A DNA stretch of 64,000 bases from Pseudomonas sp. 31-12 (lineage in GTDB: Bacteria > Pseudomonadota > Gammaproteobacteria > Pseudomonadales > Pseudomonadaceae): assembly GCF_003151075.1 (NCBI RefSeq), contig NZ_CP029482.1, forward strand, positions 4,960,001-5,024,000, written 5' to 3'. Of this stretch, positions 26,417-36,663 are shown piece by piece (position 1 is the first letter of the stretch; every line of letters starts with the position of its first letter). The position numbers and the translations under genes are program-made. The notes under the pieces were generated by a model. It saw only the letters and a list, made by a program, of their open reading frames with translations. It was not told the DNA's origin and made no database searches.

Positions 26417-29071
26417 TTACTCTTGTGGCTCTTCGTCAGCAGCGGCGTCGAGTTGCTGATCTTCAACCACGTCGTCGATCACGACTTCGCCGTCGAACAC
26501 CGCACCCTCTTCACCTTCAAGCTCTTCGCCTTCGACTTCCGATGGCTCCTGAACCCGCTCCAGACCTACCAGCGTTTCATCGCTGGCCAGTTTGATCAGG
26601 GTCACGCCCTGGGTGTTACGACCCAGGCTGGAGACTTCGTCGACTCGGGTACGAACCAGGGTGCCCTGGTCGGAGATCAGCATGATCTCCTCGCCGTCGA
26701 GCACCTGGACCGCGCCGACCAGACGGCCGTTACGGTCGTTGCTGACCATGGCGATAACGCCCTGACCGCCACGCTTGTACTCAGGGAACTCGGTGATCGC
26801 CGTGCGCTTGCCGAAACCACGGGCCGAAGCGGTGAGGATCTGGCTGCCTTCTTCAGGGATCAGCATGGAAATCAGCTTCTGGCCTTCCGGCAGACGCATC
26901 CCGCGCACACCACGAGCGGTACGGCCCATCGCGCGAACGTCGGTTTCCTTGAAGCGAGTGACCTTGCCGCCGTCAGAGAACAGCATGACTTCGCGGCTGC
27001 CATCTGTAATGGAAGCTGAAATCAGTACGTCACCTTCGTCCAGCTCCAGCGCGATCAGGCCGACGCTGCGTTGACGGCTGAAGGATTCCAGCGGGGTCTT
27101 CTTCACGGTGCCTTTGGCGGTAGCCATGAAGATGAAGTGACCTTCGGTGTACTCTTCGACCGGCAACATGGTGGTGATGTATTCATCACTGTCCAGCGGC
27201 AGCAGGTTGACCAGCGGACGGCCACGGGCCGCACGGGACGCTTCCGGAATTTCGTAGGTTTTCAGCCAGTACACTTTGCCTTTGCTGGAGAACAGCAGCA
27301 GCGTGGTGTGGCTGTTGGCGACCAGCAGGTGAGCGATGTAGTCCTCATCCTTCACGCCAGTCGCCGATTTGCCTTTACCGCCACGACGCTGAGCCTGGTA
27401 CGCAGCCAAAGGCTGGGTCTTGGCGTAGCCACCGTGGGAGATGGTCACGACGCGCTCTTCTTCCGGGATCATGTCACCCAGGGTCAGGTCGAGACGGGCA
27501 TCGAGAATCTCGGTGCGGCGCACGTCGCCGTACTCGGCGCGGATCACTTCCAGCTCTTCGCGGATCACTTCCATCAGGCGCGTGGCGCTGCTGAGGATGC
27601 GGATCAGCTCGCCGATCTGGTTGAGGATCTCTTGATACTCGGCCAGCAGCTTTTCATGTTCCAGACCGGTCAGACGGTGCAGACGCAGTTCCAGAATGGC
27701 TTGTGCCTGTTCCGGCGACAGGAAGTACTTGCCTTCGCGCAGACCGTATTGCGGGTCCAGGGTCTCTGGACGGCACGAATCAGCACCGGCACGTTCAACC
27801 ATCGCGACCACGGCGGAGGATTCCCACGCGGTCTTGATCAGCGCTTCCTTGGCTTCCGACGGCGTCGGCGAAGCCTTGATCAGGGCGATGACCGGGTCGA
27901 TGTTCGACAGGGCAACCGCTTGACCTTCCAGGATGTGACCACGTTCGCGGGCTTTACGCAGTTCGAACACGGTACGACGGGTAACCACTTCGCGACGGTG
28001 ACGAACGAAGGCTTCCAGCAGGTCCTTGAGGTTCAGGATCCGTGGACGGCCGTCGATCAGCGCAACGATGTTGATACCGAACACGGCTTGCAGCTGGGTC
28101 TGGGCGTAGAGGTTGTTGAGGATCACCTCAGGCACTTCGCCGCGACGCAGTTCGATCACGACGCGCATACCGTCCTTGTCGGACTCGTCGCGCAGTTCGG
28201 TGATGCCTTCGAGCTTCTTCTCTTTTACCAGCTCGGCGATCTTCTCGATCAGACGGGCCTTGTTCAGCTGGTAAGGGAGTTCGGTGATGACGATCTGCTG
28301 ACGGCCACCGACCTTGTCGATGTCTTCGATCATCGAGCGGGCGCGCATGTAAATGCGCCCGCGACCAGTGCGATAGGCTTCGATGATGCCGGCGCGACCG
28401 TTGATGATCGCGGCGGTCGGGAAGTCCGGACCGGGGATGTATTGCATCAGCTCATCGATGGTCAACTCTGGGTTGTCGATGAGCGCCAGGCAACCGTCGA
28501 TGACTTCGCCGAGGTTGTGCGGCGGAATGTTGGTCGCCATGCCCACGGCGATACCGCTGGAGCCGTTGACCAACAGGTTGGGAATTCGGGTCGGCATGAC
28601 CGCCGGGATCATTTCGGTGCCGTCGTAGTTCGGCACCCAGTCCACGGTTTCTTTGTGCAGGTCAGCCAGCAGTTCGTGCGCCAGCTTGGTCATGCGCACT
28701 TCGGTGTATCGCATGGCGGCGGCGTTGTCGCCGTCCACGGAACCGAAGTTGCCCTGACCGTCTACCAGCAGGTAGCGCAGCGAAAATGGCTGCGCCATCC
28801 GAACGATGGTGTCGTACACCGCGGTATCACCGTGCGGGTGATACTTACCGATTACGTCACCGACAACACGGGCAGATTTCTTGTACGGCTTGTTGAAGTC
28901 GTTGCCCAGCTCGCTCATCGCGAACAGCACACGCCGGTGCACGGGCTTCAAGCCATCGCGCGCATCCGGCAGGGCGCGCCCGACGATTACGCTCATCGCG
29001 TAGTCGAGGTAGGACTGCTTCAGCTCGTCTTCGATATTGACCGGGAGGATTTCTTTGGCCAGTTCGCCCAT
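26417..29071 (-). CDS. gyrA: DNA gyrase subunit A
   Basis: The protein has 884 residues. The ATG at 29071 gives the conserved beginning [18 protein letters not shown]; 28 upstream codons are ignored. The active tyrosine is Y122 ([10 protein letters not shown]). The quinolone region reads [10 protein letters not shown] with T83 and D87, the normal Pseudomonas wild type. The C-terminal beta-pinwheel includes the GyrA box QRRGGKGK, and the protein ends in a long acidic tail. With GyrB it introduces negative supercoils. The roughly 425 bases upstream hold its promoter region and a REP doublet, no further gene. Confidence 0.98.
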   Translation of the reverse strand: MGELAKEILPVNIEDELKQSYLDYAMSVIVGRALPDARDGLKPVHRRVLFAMSELGNDFNKPYKKSARVVGDVIGKYHPHGDTAVYDTIVRMAQPFSLRYLLVDGQGNFGSVDGDNAAAMRYTEVRMTKLAHELLADLHKETVDWVPNYDGTEMIPAVMPTRIPNLLVNGSSGIAVGMATNIPPHNLGEVIDGCLALIDNPELTIDELMQYIPGPDFPTAAIINGRAGIIEAYRTGRGRIYMRARSMIEDIDKVGGRQQIVITELPYQLNKARLIEKIAELVKEKKLEGITELRDESDKDGMRVVIELRRGEVPEVILNNLYAQTQLQAVFGINIVALIDGRPRILNLKDLLEAFVRHRREVVTRRTVFELRKARERGHILEGQAVALSNIDPVIALIKASPTPSEAKEALIKTAWESSAVVAMVERAGADSCRPETLDPQYGLREGKYFLSPEQAQAILELRLHRLTGLEHEKLLAEYQEILNQIGELIRILSSATRLMEVIREELEVIRAEYGDVRRTEILDARLDLTLGDMIPEEERVVTISHGGYAKTQPLAAYQAQRRGGKGKSATGVKDEDYIAHLLVANSHTTLLLFSSKGKVYWLKTYEIPEASRAARGRPLVNLLPLDSDEYITTMLPVEEYTEGHFIFMATAKGTVKKTPLESFSRQRSVGLIALELDEGDVLISASITDGSREVMLFSDGGKVTRFKETDVRAMGRTARGVRGMRLPEGQKLISMLIPEEGSQILTASARGFGKRTAITEFPEYKRGGQGVIAMVSNDRNGRLVGAVQVLDGEEIMLISDQGTLVRTRVDEVSSLGRNTQGVTLIKLASDETLVGLERVQEPSEVEGEELEGEEGAVFDGEVVIDDVVEDQQLDAAADEEPQE

Positions 29072-29400
29072 GAGAAGCTCGATTCCTTTTTCTGGTGAAA
29101 CTTCGTCACATCCATATGGGACGAACGAAGCTCGCCGCTGCAGGCTGAGTGCCATGCACCGACTTACGACAAATCAACAAGTTGAACCATGGATTTGCGC
29201 AGTAAAGACAACCCCGTGGGACTGCCTCGGAAAACGCCGGATGTTATCACAAGAGCCGCCACGCACCTATCCCCCAGACGCGCATGGAGTGTAGTTAGTT
29301 GACTGGTGGCAGGCTGAAAGGGGACGAGAGAGGCTTAGAGCCGCTCCGAATGCAGAATCGACAGCTGAATTGCGGATGTTTATTGACTTTTAGGGTCCTC

Positions 29401-29471
29401 ATCGCCAGCAGGCTGGCTCCCACAGGATCGGTGTCGATCATAAATCCTGTGGGAGCCAGCCTGCTGGCGAT
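29401..29471. repeat. REP doublet, perfect 28-base inverted repeat, type GCCAGCAGGCTGGC
   Basis: Arms at 29401-29428 and 29444-29471 are exact reverse complements with a 15-base loop. The element lies in the gap between gyrA and mtnA (29072-29497), which otherwise shows no gene. The inner palindrome differs from that of 60637-60709 by a paired change (CCAGC/GCTGG against CTAGC/GCTAG). Confidence 0.92.
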
Positions 29472-29497
29472 GTCGATTTACAAGGCGCCGGACGCTC

Positions 29498-30574
29498 TCA
29501 ATGCAGACGCTTGCGGCACATCAACTGCGCCATTTTCGCGGTGTCGGGGCGTTCGACGATGCCTTTTTCGGTAACGATCGCATCGATCAGGTCCGCCGGG
29601 GTCACGTCGAATACCGGGTTGAACGCATCAACCTCCGCCCCCACCCGCTTGCCGCCGACTTCCAGCAATTCGCGACCCTCACGCTCTTCGATAGGAATCT
29701 CGTCGCCGCTGGCCAGGTTCATGTCGATGGTCGAACTCGGTGCCACCACCATGAAGCGCACGCCGTGGTGCATGGCGTTGACCGCCAGCTGATACGTGCC
29801 GATCTTGTTGGCCACGTCACCATTGGCGGTGATCCGGTCGGCGCCGACGATCACCCAGGTCACGCCCTTGGTTTTCATGATGTGCGCGGCGGCCGAGTCG
29901 GCGTTGACGGTCACGGGAATGCCTTCATTGGCCAATTCCCACGCGGTCAATCGCGAACCTTGCAGCCACGGGCGGGTTTCATCGGCGTAGACGCGTTCGA
30001 CCATACCTTCGATAAAGGCCCCGCGAATCACCCCCAACGCCGTGCCGAAGCCGCCAGTGGCCAGTGCGCCAGTATTGCAGTGGGTCAGGATTGCCTGGGC
30101 ATTGCCCTGGTGTTTGCGGATCAGGTCCACACCGAGTTGCGCCATGGTCAGGTTCGCTTCGCGATCGCTTTCATGAATGGCGATGGCTTCCGCTTCAAGC
30201 ACCGACAACGGATCGGCGTGATGCTTCAAGCGCTCTAGCCGATCACGCATGCGACCCAAGGCCCAGAACAGATTGACTGCGGTCGGACGGGAGTCGGCGA
30301 GCAGCGCGAAATCTTCTTCCAGCGCCGCCTGCCAGTCGCCCCCCTCCGCAAACCTTGTACGGGCTGCCAACACCACGCCATACGCGGCGCTGATGCCGAT
30401 GGCCGGCGCACCACGCACCACCATCGAGCGAATGGCCTCGGCCACGCCCGCGGCGCCGGTGTAGGCGATCCACGTTTCCTCGAACGGCAAAATACGCTGA
30501 TCCAGCAGGTACAGGGCGCCATCACGCCAATCGATGGCCTTCACCTTCTCCGCAGCCAACAGTCGATCGCGCAT
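29498..30574 (-). CDS. mtnA: Methylthioribose-1-phosphate isomerase
   Basis: The enzyme isomerises methylthioribose-1-phosphate to methylthioribulose-1-phosphate in methionine salvage. The ATG at 30574 ([16 protein letters not shown]) gives 358 residues, the family length; longer in-frame starts run into the promoter. [28 protein letters not shown] (catalytic cysteine) and [19 protein letters not shown] (catalytic aspartate) are all present. It is divergent from the methylthioadenosine deaminase gene, an enzyme of the same salvage route. Confidence 0.94.
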   Translation of the reverse strand: MRDRLLAAEKVKAIDWRDGALYLLDQRILPFEETWIAYTGAAGVAEAIRSMVVRGAPAIGISAAYGVVLAARTRFAEGGDWQAALEEDFALLADSRPTAVNLFWALGRMRDRLERLKHHADPLSVLEAEAIAIHESDREANLTMAQLGVDLIRKHQGNAQAILTHCNTGALATGGFGTALGVIRGAFIEGMVERVYADETRPWLQGSRLTAWELANEGIPVTVNADSAAAHIMKTKGVTWVIVGADRITANGDVANKIGTYQLAVNAMHHGVRFMVVAPSSTIDMNLASGDEIPIEEREGRELLEVGGKRVGAEVDAFNPVFDVTPADLIDAIVTEKGIVERPDTAKMAQLMCRKRLH

Positions 30575-30604
30575 CCCACACCCCGCACTCATGAACAAAA
30601 GCCG

Positions 30605-30642
30605 CCGATTATAGCGATCCCCCCGCGAAGACGCTCGGGTAT
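30605..30642. promoter_or_regulatory. Overlapping divergent promoters of mtnA and the MTA deaminase gene
   Basis: A minus-strand TATAAT (30605-30610) and a plus-strand TATACT (30637-30642) lie back to back in the 108-base gap between the two divergent genes. Neither has a strong -35 hexamer. The spacing means the two polymerases would compete. Confidence 0.45.
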
Positions 30643-30682
30643 ACTTCGCCATCCTTTACAAAAGCACTGGAACCGACCCTCG

Positions 30683-32017
30683 ATGCCGAACACTGCCGCT
30701 GCGCTCGACCTGTTATTGCTGCCGACCTGGCTGGTACCCGTCGAACCCGCTGGTGTTGTCCTCAAAGAGCACGGCCTGGGCATCCGCGACGGTCGTATCG
30801 TGTTTATCGGCCCAAGGTCGGCTGCGCTGAAGCTTAACGCAACCGAAGTGCGCGAGTTACCGGACATGTTGCTCAGCCCCGGCTTGATCAATGCCCATGG
30901 GCATGCGGCGATGACACTGTTCCGGGGCCTGGCCGACGACCTGCCACTGATGACCTGGCTGGAAAACCACATCTGGCCCGCCGAGGCCAAGTGGGTCGAC
31001 GAAGACTTTGTACGCGATGGCACTGACCTGGCCATCGCCGAGCAGATAAAAGGTGGCATCACCTGCTTCTCTGACATGTATTTCTTCCCGAAGGTTGCCA
31101 GCGAACGCGTGCATAACAGTGGCATTCGTGCACAAATCGCCATTCCGATCCTCGACTTCCCGATTCCAGGGGCCAGCTCGGCGGACGAGGCCATTCGTCA
31201 GGGCGTCGAACTGTTCGGCGATCTCAAGCACCACGAGCGCATTAAAGTCACCTTCGGCCCTCATGCGCCTTACACCGTGGGCGACGAAAATCTGGAGAAA
31301 ATCCGGGTGATCGCCGAAGAGCTGGACGCCTCGATTCACATGCACGTCCATGAAACCGCATTCGAAGTACAGCAAGCGGTCGAGCAGCGTGGTGAACGCC
31401 CGCTGGCTCGACTCGGGCGCCTGGGCTTGCTCGGCCCGCGTTTCCAGGCCGTGCACATGACCCAGATCAGCGATGAAGACTTGGTGCTGCTGGTAGAAAG
31501 CAACACCAATGTGATTCATTGCCCGGAGTCCAACCTCAAGCTGGCGAGCGGTTTCTGCCCGGTCGAGCGCCTGTGGCAGGCCGGCGTCAATGTCGCGATC
31601 GGAACCGATGGCGCGGCCAGCAACAATGACCTCGATTTGCTTGGCGAAACCCGCACTGCCGCGTTGCTGGCCAAGGCTGTCGCCGGCTCCGCTACCGCGC
31701 TGGACGCCCATCGTGCGCTGCGCATGGCCACACTCAACGGCGCCCGTGCGCTGGGGATCGAGACTGAAGTCGGCTCGCTGGAAGTCGGCAAAGCCGCGGA
31801 CATCGTCGCGTTCGACCTTTCAGGCCTGGCTCAGCAACCGGTCTACGATCCGGTTTCGCAGCTTATATACGCCACCGGCCGGGACTGCGTGAAACACCTG
31901 TGGGTCGCCGGCAAGCAACTGCTCGACGACCGTCGCCTGACCCGCCTGGACGAAGAGCAGCTCTGCGCCACCGCCAAGGCCTGGGGCCAGCGCATCAGTG
32001 GCCACACCGAATTGTAA
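30683..32017 (+). CDS. 5'-methylthioadenosine (S-adenosylhomocysteine) deaminase, TRZ/ATZ amidohydrolase family
   Basis: The 444-residue amidohydrolase has the metal ligands of the family: NAHGHAAM (H72, H74), [16 protein letters not shown] and [13 protein letters not shown]. Pseudomonads lack a classical MTA phosphorylase; they deaminate MTA to methylthioinosine, which fits a gene placed head to head with mtnA. An older label, 'N-ethylammeline chlorohydrolase', would be a misannotation. The plus-strand genes ubiG and mupP follow at 58 and 4 bases and may be cotranscribed. Confidence 0.9.
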   Translation: MPNTAAALDLLLLPTWLVPVEPAGVVLKEHGLGIRDGRIVFIGPRSAALKLNATEVRELPDMLLSPGLINAHGHAAMTLFRGLADDLPLMTWLENHIWPAEAKWVDEDFVRDGTDLAIAEQIKGGITCFSDMYFFPKVASERVHNSGIRAQIAIPILDFPIPGASSADEAIRQGVELFGDLKHHERIKVTFGPHAPYTVGDENLEKIRVIAEELDASIHMHVHETAFEVQQAVEQRGERPLARLGRLGLLGPRFQAVHMTQISDEDLVLLVESNTNVIHCPESNLKLASGFCPVERLWQAGVNVAIGTDGAASNNDLDLLGETRTAALLAKAVAGSATALDAHRALRMATLNGARALGIETEVGSLEVGKAADIVAFDLSGLAQQPVYDPVSQLIYATGRDCVKHLWVAGKQLLDDRRLTRLDEEQLCATAKAWGQRISGHTEL

Positions 32018-32075
32018 GCACCCCGGCCTGAACATCGGGGCAACAGGATTTTTCAAGTTTTAGAGGACTTAAACC

Positions 32076-32774
32076 ATGAGTAACGTCGACTACGCCGAAA
32101 TCGCCAAATTCGAAGCCCTGGCCCATCGTTGGTGGGACCGCGAAAGCGAGTTCAAACCGCTGCACGACATCAACCCGCTGCGGGTCAACTGGATTGACGA
32201 ACGGGTCAATCTGGCCGGCAAGAAAGTCCTCGATGTGGGCTGCGGTGGCGGCATCCTCAGCGAAGCCATGGCCCAGCGCGGCGCTACCGTCATGGGTATC
32301 GACATGGGCGAAGCGCCGCTGGCGGTCGCGCAATTGCATCAGCTGGAATCCGGCGTGAGCGTCGAATACCGGCAGATCACCGCCGAAGCGCTGGCCGAAG
32401 AAATGCCCGAGCAGTTCGACGTGGTCACCTGCCTGGAAATGCTGGAGCACGTGCCGGATCCATCCTCGGTGATCCGCGCCTGCTTCAAAATGGTCAAACC
32501 GGGCGGCCAGGTGTTCTTCTCCACCATCAACCGCAATCCGAAGGCGTACTTGTTCGCCATCGTCGGCGCCGAATACATCATGAAGCTACTGCCGCGCGGC
32601 ACCCACGACTTCAAGAAATTCATCCGCCCTTCCGAGCTGGGCGCCTGGAGCCGCATGGCTGGCCTGACCGTCAAGGACATCATCGGGTTGACGTACAACC
32701 CGCTGACCAAGCACTACAAACTGGCGGCCGATGTCGACGTCAATTACATGATCCAGACCCTGCGCGAGGAGTAA
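32076..32774 (+). CDS. ubiG: Ubiquinone biosynthesis O-methyltransferase
   Basis: The 232-residue SAM-dependent enzyme carries out both O-methylations in ubiquinone synthesis. [19 protein letters not shown] at the N-terminus and [16 protein letters not shown] (SAM motif I, near residue 50) are diagnostic, followed by EMLEHVPDP and [12 protein letters not shown]. The start has AGAGGAC 8 bases upstream. The downstream phosphatase begins 4 bases after the stop. Confidence 0.96.
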   Translation: MSNVDYAEIAKFEALAHRWWDRESEFKPLHDINPLRVNWIDERVNLAGKKVLDVGCGGGILSEAMAQRGATVMGIDMGEAPLAVAQLHQLESGVSVEYRQITAEALAEEMPEQFDVVTCLEMLEHVPDPSSVIRACFKMVKPGGQVFFSTINRNPKAYLFAIVGAEYIMKLLPRGTHDFKKFIRPSELGAWSRMAGLTVKDIIGLTYNPLTKHYKLAADVDVNYMIQTLREE

Positions 32775-32778
32775 GCCG

Positions 32779-33450
32779 ATGCGTATCAGAGCAGTCCTTT
32801 TCGACATGGACGGCACCCTGCTCGACACAGCGCCGGACTTCATTGCCATCTGTCAGGCGATGCGCGCTGATCGCGGCTTGCCGCCGGTTAATGACAAACA
32901 CATCCGCGACGAGATTTCCGGCGGCGCCAAGGCGATGGTCGCCGTGACCTTCTCCATGGACCCGGAATCCCCGGGCTTTGAAGAGCTGCGCCTGGAGTTC
33001 CTTGAGCGTTATCTCAAGGATTGCGCGGTCCACAGCAAACTGTTCGACGGCATGGGCGAATTGCTGGCCGACATCGAGAAGGCCAACCTCATCTGGGGTG
33101 TGGTGACCAACAAACCTGTGCGCTTCGCCGAGCCGATCATGCAACGGCTGGGGTTGGCTGAGCGCTCGGCGCTGCTGATCTGCCCGGATCATGTAAAGAA
33201 CAGCAAGCCGGACCCGGAGCCGTTGATACTGGCGTGCAAGATGCTCGAGCTGGACCCGGCCAGCGTGCTGTTTGTGGGCGATGATCTGCGCGATATCGAG
33301 TCTGGCCGCGATGCCGGCACCAAAACGGCTGCCGTGACCTACGGGTACATTCACCCGGACGACAACCCTCGGCACTGGGGGGCGGATGTGGTGGTTGATC
33401 ATCCGCTGGAGTTGCGCAAGGTGTTGGATAGCGCCCTCTGTAGCTGCTGA
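32779..33450 (+). CDS. mupP: N-acetylmuramic acid 6-phosphate phosphatase MupP (HAD family)
   Basis: This is a 223-residue HAD hydrolase with [14 protein letters not shown] (nucleophile and acid aspartates), VVTNKPVRF and [16 protein letters not shown]. Such genes were long named gph (phosphoglycolate phosphatase). The Pseudomonas gene in this exact position after ubiG was shown to be MupP, which dephosphorylates MurNAc-6-phosphate in cell-wall recycling. The assignment here rests on this synteny. A REP doublet follows. Confidence 0.85.
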   Translation: MRIRAVLFDMDGTLLDTAPDFIAICQAMRADRGLPPVNDKHIRDEISGGAKAMVAVTFSMDPESPGFEELRLEFLERYLKDCAVHSKLFDGMGELLADIEKANLIWGVVTNKPVRFAEPIMQRLGLAERSALLICPDHVKNSKPDPEPLILACKMLELDPASVLFVGDDLRDIESGRDAGTKTAAVTYGYIHPDDNPRHWGADVVVDHPLELRKVLDSALCSC

Positions 33451-33464
33451 GTACCGCAGATTTA

Positions 33465-33595
33465 GTGGCGAGGGAGCTTGCTCCCGCTGGGGTGCGAAGC
33501 GCCCCCTCCACCTACAACCGCATTCTGTCAGGCACACCGTATCTGCTGAAATTACGACTGCTTCGCAGTCGAGCGGGAGCAAGCTCCCTCGCCAC
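33465..33595. repeat. REP doublet, type GTGGCGAGGGAGCTTGCTCCC
   Basis: Exact 24-base inverted arms at 33465-33488 and 33572-33595 have a second pair (TGCGAAGCGC-like and CTTCGCAG) inside. It separates mupP from the SDR gene and is the same type as 42775-42909. Confidence 0.9.
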
Positions 33596-33639
33596 AGGTT
33601 CGGTCTCCGCCTTATTGTTGAATTGTTGTGAGGTTTCTT

Positions 33640-34380
33640 ATGTTTGATTATTCCGCCCGCCCTGAATTGCTCAAGGACCGGGTCATCCTGGTCACCGGCG
33701 CAGGGCGCGGCATTGGCGCTGCGGCGGCGAAAACCTACGCCGCCTATGGTGCAACCGTACTGCTGCTGGGCAAGACCGAAGCCAACCTGACTCAGGTCTA
33801 TGACGAAATCGAAGCCGCCGGGCACCCGCAACCCGCCGTGATCCCGTTCAACCTGGAAACCGCGCTGCCTCACCAGTACGACGAGTTGGCCGCGATGATC
33901 GAAACCGAGTTCGGCCACCTCGACGGTTTGCTGCACAACGCATCGATCATTGGACCGCGTACACCGATCGAGCAACTGTCCGGCGAAAACTTCATGCGCG
34001 TCATGCAAGTCAACGTCAACGCCATGTTCATGCTCACCAGCACCCTGCTCCCGCTGCTGAAGCTGTCCCAGGACGCTTCGGTGGTGTTCACCTCCAGCAG
34101 CGTCGGTCGCAAGGGCCGCGCGTACTGGGGCGCTTATGGGGTGTCCAAGTTCGCCACCGAAGGCCTGATGCAAACCCTGGCCGACGAAGTCGACACCGTC
34201 GCGCCGGTGCGGTCCAACAGCATCAACCCGGGCGCCACCCGCACCAGCATGCGTGCCCAGGCTTACCCAGGCGAAAATCCGCTGAACAATCCGACGCCCG
34301 AGGAGATCATGCCGGTCTACCTCTATTTGATGGGTCCGGACAGCACCGGCATCAACGGCCAGGCTTTCAACGCCCAATAA
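33640..34380 (+). CDS. yciK: YciK-family short-chain dehydrogenase/reductase
   Basis: The 246-residue classical SDR has VTGAGRGIGAAAAKTYAAYGA at the NAD(P) loop, HNASIIGPRTP, and SSSVGRKGRAYWGAYGVSKFATEG with the Ser-Tyr-Lys triad. The ATG at 33640 follows GTGAGG at a good distance, so the GTG four codons earlier (33628) is less likely. The biochemical role of YciK is not known. It stands after ubiG-mupP in Pseudomonas generally. Confidence 0.88.
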   Translation: MFDYSARPELLKDRVILVTGAGRGIGAAAAKTYAAYGATVLLLGKTEANLTQVYDEIEAAGHPQPAVIPFNLETALPHQYDELAAMIETEFGHLDGLLHNASIIGPRTPIEQLSGENFMRVMQVNVNAMFMLTSTLLPLLKLSQDASVVFTSSSVGRKGRAYWGAYGVSKFATEGLMQTLADEVDTVAPVRSNSINPGATRTSMRAQAYPGENPLNNPTPEEIMPVYLYLMGPDSTGINGQAFNAQ

Positions 34381-34754
34381 CAACCGCATGTCGCTTTTCG
34401 TGTCGTGCCGAATTCCCGGCGCGGCACTTAAAGCGCCTCGCAAATACAGCGACCTTAGTCAAATCACCGTCGCTTGCCAATTCAAAAAACTCGTTTAGAT
34501 CTCCCAAGATATTGATTTTGAACGTTTATTATTTAAAGGAACTCATTGGCATGACTTTCGCTCTAAATTTGCTCAGACACGCCGTGTGAAAGCAATCGGG
34601 CAGACACCTCAGTCGATAGGTTACTAATATTCGGCAAAGCGGACTAAACTTGCGCCAAATGTCCTACGGGACTGATGGACCAGTATGGCGCGCAGCCCAA
34701 AGCCGCTCTCACCCAGCCTGTAAGACAGCCTTACTGCTTAGGGGCTCACGCCAT
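34381..34754 (+). other. Long non-coding leader before the diguanylate cyclase gene
   Basis: About 370 bases show no credible gene. An AT-rich part around 34490-34560 may hold the promoter. The last 100 bases before the start are GC-rich, with several GGA motifs (for example in GATGGACC). That could bind Rsm/CsrA proteins, but I see no clear paired structure. Confidence 0.35.
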
Positions 34755-35681
34755 ATGAAATCACCATCCCAGACCAACGCAATTGACTTCGACAGCGCCA
34801 AATTGCAACGCCTGGGCTTTGGTCAGCAACCTCCCATTCTGGAGCGGCCATTCAGCCTTGCACAATTGCGCCAGCAACTTGGCCAACAGCTGCAAACCAG
34901 TCTTGAACCACAACGCATTCTCGGACTTTTCTTCCGAGAAATTCAGCGCCTGGTGCCGCTGGATGCGCTGACTTATCAGCACCCGGCCAGCGATTTGCGT
35001 CTGGAGCTCGGCCAGCGCGGCCATCATTCCGTCAGCTATAGCCTCAGTCATGAAGGCGAGAACCTCGGCGAACTGGTGTTCCGCCGTAATCAGCGATTCA
35101 GCGAGTACGAACAGGGCAACCTGGAATCGTTGCTGTCCACTCTGCTGTTCCCGATGCGTAACGCCCTGCTCTACCGGGCCGCGACGCAAAGTGCATTGCG
35201 CGACCCCTTGACCGACACCGGCAATCGCATCGCCATGGATCAGACCTTGCAGCGTGAAATCGAGATGTCGCGACGTCACTTGATGCCGTTGTCGCTGCTG
35301 ATGCTGGACATCGATCACTTCAAGAACGTTAACGATAACTACGGTCACAGTGCGGGCGATGACGTACTCAAGGCTGTCGCCGCCGCGATCAAGAACCAGC
35401 TGCGCAATGTGGACATGGTGTTCCGGTTTGGCGGCGAGGAGTTTCTGATCCTGCTGTCCAACACCAGCCGGGAAGCCGCTGCCATGGTCGGTGAACGACT
35501 GCGGTTTGCGGCGCAGGCGCAGAATTACAAGGCCGACGGCAATATGGTCGAGCTGACGGTCAGCCTGGGTTGTTCGACCCTGCTGCCCGGTGAGTCTGCC
35601 GAGAGCTTGTTGCGCAGGGCCGATAGCGCGCTGTATGTCGCCAAGCGCGAAGGGCGTAACCGGCTGGCCATGGCGGGTTAA
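34755..35681 (+). CDS. Diguanylate cyclase (GGDEF domain)
   Basis: The 308-residue protein is soluble. The first 130 residues or so form an uncharacterised, GAF-like region, and a complete GGDEF domain follows (DPLTDTGNRIAMDQ, MLDIDHFKNVND, RFGGEEFLIL). The active site is GGEEF. An RxxD inhibitory site lies five residues before it (RNVD), so feedback by cyclic di-GMP is expected. The ATG at 34755 with TTAGGGG upstream is preferred to an earlier in-frame ATG at 34650, whose extension has no domain. It synthesises cyclic di-GMP from two GTP. Confidence 0.88.
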   Translation: MKSPSQTNAIDFDSAKLQRLGFGQQPPILERPFSLAQLRQQLGQQLQTSLEPQRILGLFFREIQRLVPLDALTYQHPASDLRLELGQRGHHSVSYSLSHEGENLGELVFRRNQRFSEYEQGNLESLLSTLLFPMRNALLYRAATQSALRDPLTDTGNRIAMDQTLQREIEMSRRHLMPLSLLMLDIDHFKNVNDNYGHSAGDDVLKAVAAAIKNQLRNVDMVFRFGGEEFLILLSNTSREAAAMVGERLRFAAQAQNYKADGNMVELTVSLGCSTLLPGESAESLLRRADSALYVAKREGRNRLAMAG

Positions 35682-35707
35682 AACTTTTAGCTGCGCCACA
35701 TAACCAA

Positions 35708-35797
35708 TGTGGGAGCGGGCTTGCTCGCGAATACTGACTGACATTCAACGATGATGTTGACTGACAATCCGCATTCGCGAGCAAGCCCGCTCCCACA
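35708..35797. repeat. REP doublet, type GGGAGCGGGCTTGCTCGCGA
   Basis: Inverted arms of 25 bases at 35708-35732 and 35773-35797 are exact complements. It lies between the convergent ends of the diguanylate cyclase and undA-like genes. Confidence 0.92.
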
Positions 35798-35823
35798 TTT
35801 TTTTGGCTGGAATTGCCTATGGA

Positions 35824-36618
35824 TCAGCTTTCGGCCAATGCCATGCGCTCACGCGCGACCGGAGCCTTTTCCGAGTGCTCCAACTGCATACAACGCTCCA
35901 GAAACAGGTGCATGTAGTCGTAGCTCTTGCACACAGCCTCGCGCAATTCCACTTGCAGGGATTTGCTCGGGTTCATGCCCGCCAGCGTGCAGATGATTTC
36001 CAGCGCTTCCCAGGGATGGGCATCGTCGTACTGGGCATGCATCTTCAACCATTTCATGGCCCGCTTGCGCTCTTCCTCCGGGAACGCTGCCGCGTAGACA
36101 CCATTGGAACAGACCAGCGCCGACCACTCCCCGGTCGCGCCTTCAATGGCGTAGTTGGTTGCGGCGATAGCGACGATCAACGAATCCGCCGAACTGGTGT
36201 GCCAGCACCAGTGGCTCAACGCGTGCAATTCGGGAGCAACGTGTTGCGCTTGCAGATCTTCCAGGCTGACACCATGGGCTCGACTCCAGTTTACCCAGTA
36301 ATCGGCATGGTTCAGTTCGACACGAATATTGCGCATCAACCAACGACGCGCCATGTCTTCACCTGGGTGGCGAGCAAAACGAGTCTTGGTCAGGTTTTGT
36401 GCCATGTATAACGCGAACTGTTCAACGACCGGCCAGCCACCAATAAGGTACTGACGCATGGTTTTTGCGCTGAGTTTATTGTCTCGCATGCGCTGATACA
36501 GTTCGTGTTCGACAACCCGGCGCTTACTCTCGCTGCAATCCTTGATGAGCTGTTGTGCCCATACCGGGTAACTTGCGGCTTCCATGAGTGGTCCGGTTCG
36601 GTTGAATGTGTCGATCAC
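35824..36618 (-). CDS. undA: UndA-like non-heme iron oxidase (1-alkene formation), TenA/heme-oxygenase-like fold
   Basis: The 264-residue protein starts at a GTG (36618) with AAGGAG 7 bases upstream. Such proteins are usually labelled 'TenA family transcriptional regulator', but there is no DNA-binding domain. Metal-ligand residues of the heme-oxygenase-like diiron oxidases are seen: VELNH (E101, H104), NYAIEG (E159) and HAQYDDAH (H194, D198, H201), with a further acidic residue in PVVEQ (E66). E101, H104 and H194 have the same numbers as the iron ligands I recall for UndA of P. fluorescens Pf-5. That enzyme turns lauric acid into 1-undecene and CO2 with oxygen. It is a single gene between two cyclic-di-GMP genes. 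Confidence 0.75.
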   Translation of the reverse strand: MIDTFNRTGPLMEAASYPVWAQQLIKDCSESKRRVVEHELYQRMRDNKLSAKTMRQYLIGGWPVVEQFALYMAQNLTKTRFARHPGEDMARRWLMRNIRVELNHADYWVNWSRAHGVSLEDLQAQHVAPELHALSHWCWHTSSADSLIVAIAATNYAIEGATGEWSALVCSNGVYAAAFPEEERKRAMKWLKMHAQYDDAHPWEALEIICTLAGMNPSKSLQVELREAVCKSYDYMHLFLERCMQLEHSEKAPVARERMALAES

Positions 36619-36663
36619 TGTCGGGCTCCTTTTGATTGTGATTGTTAGGATCAGCAAGAGATT

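Noticed and set aside
28805..28835. Threonine at GyrA position 83 as a possible quinolone-resistance change
   Set aside because: T83 (with D87) is the usual wild-type residue in Pseudomonas; no resistance change is seen.
27071..29098. A 675-codon open frame antisense to gyrA
   Set aside because: It is an effect of GC-rich codon use; gyrA covers the whole stretch with all its motifs.
32740..34443. A 567-codon minus-strand frame over mupP and yciK
   Set aside because: It runs through two clear genes and a REP doublet; no motif or start signal supports it.
35824..36618. Calling this gene a transcriptional regulator or thiaminase TenA
   Set aside because: There is no DNA-binding domain, and the iron-ligand pattern of UndA-like oxidases is present instead.
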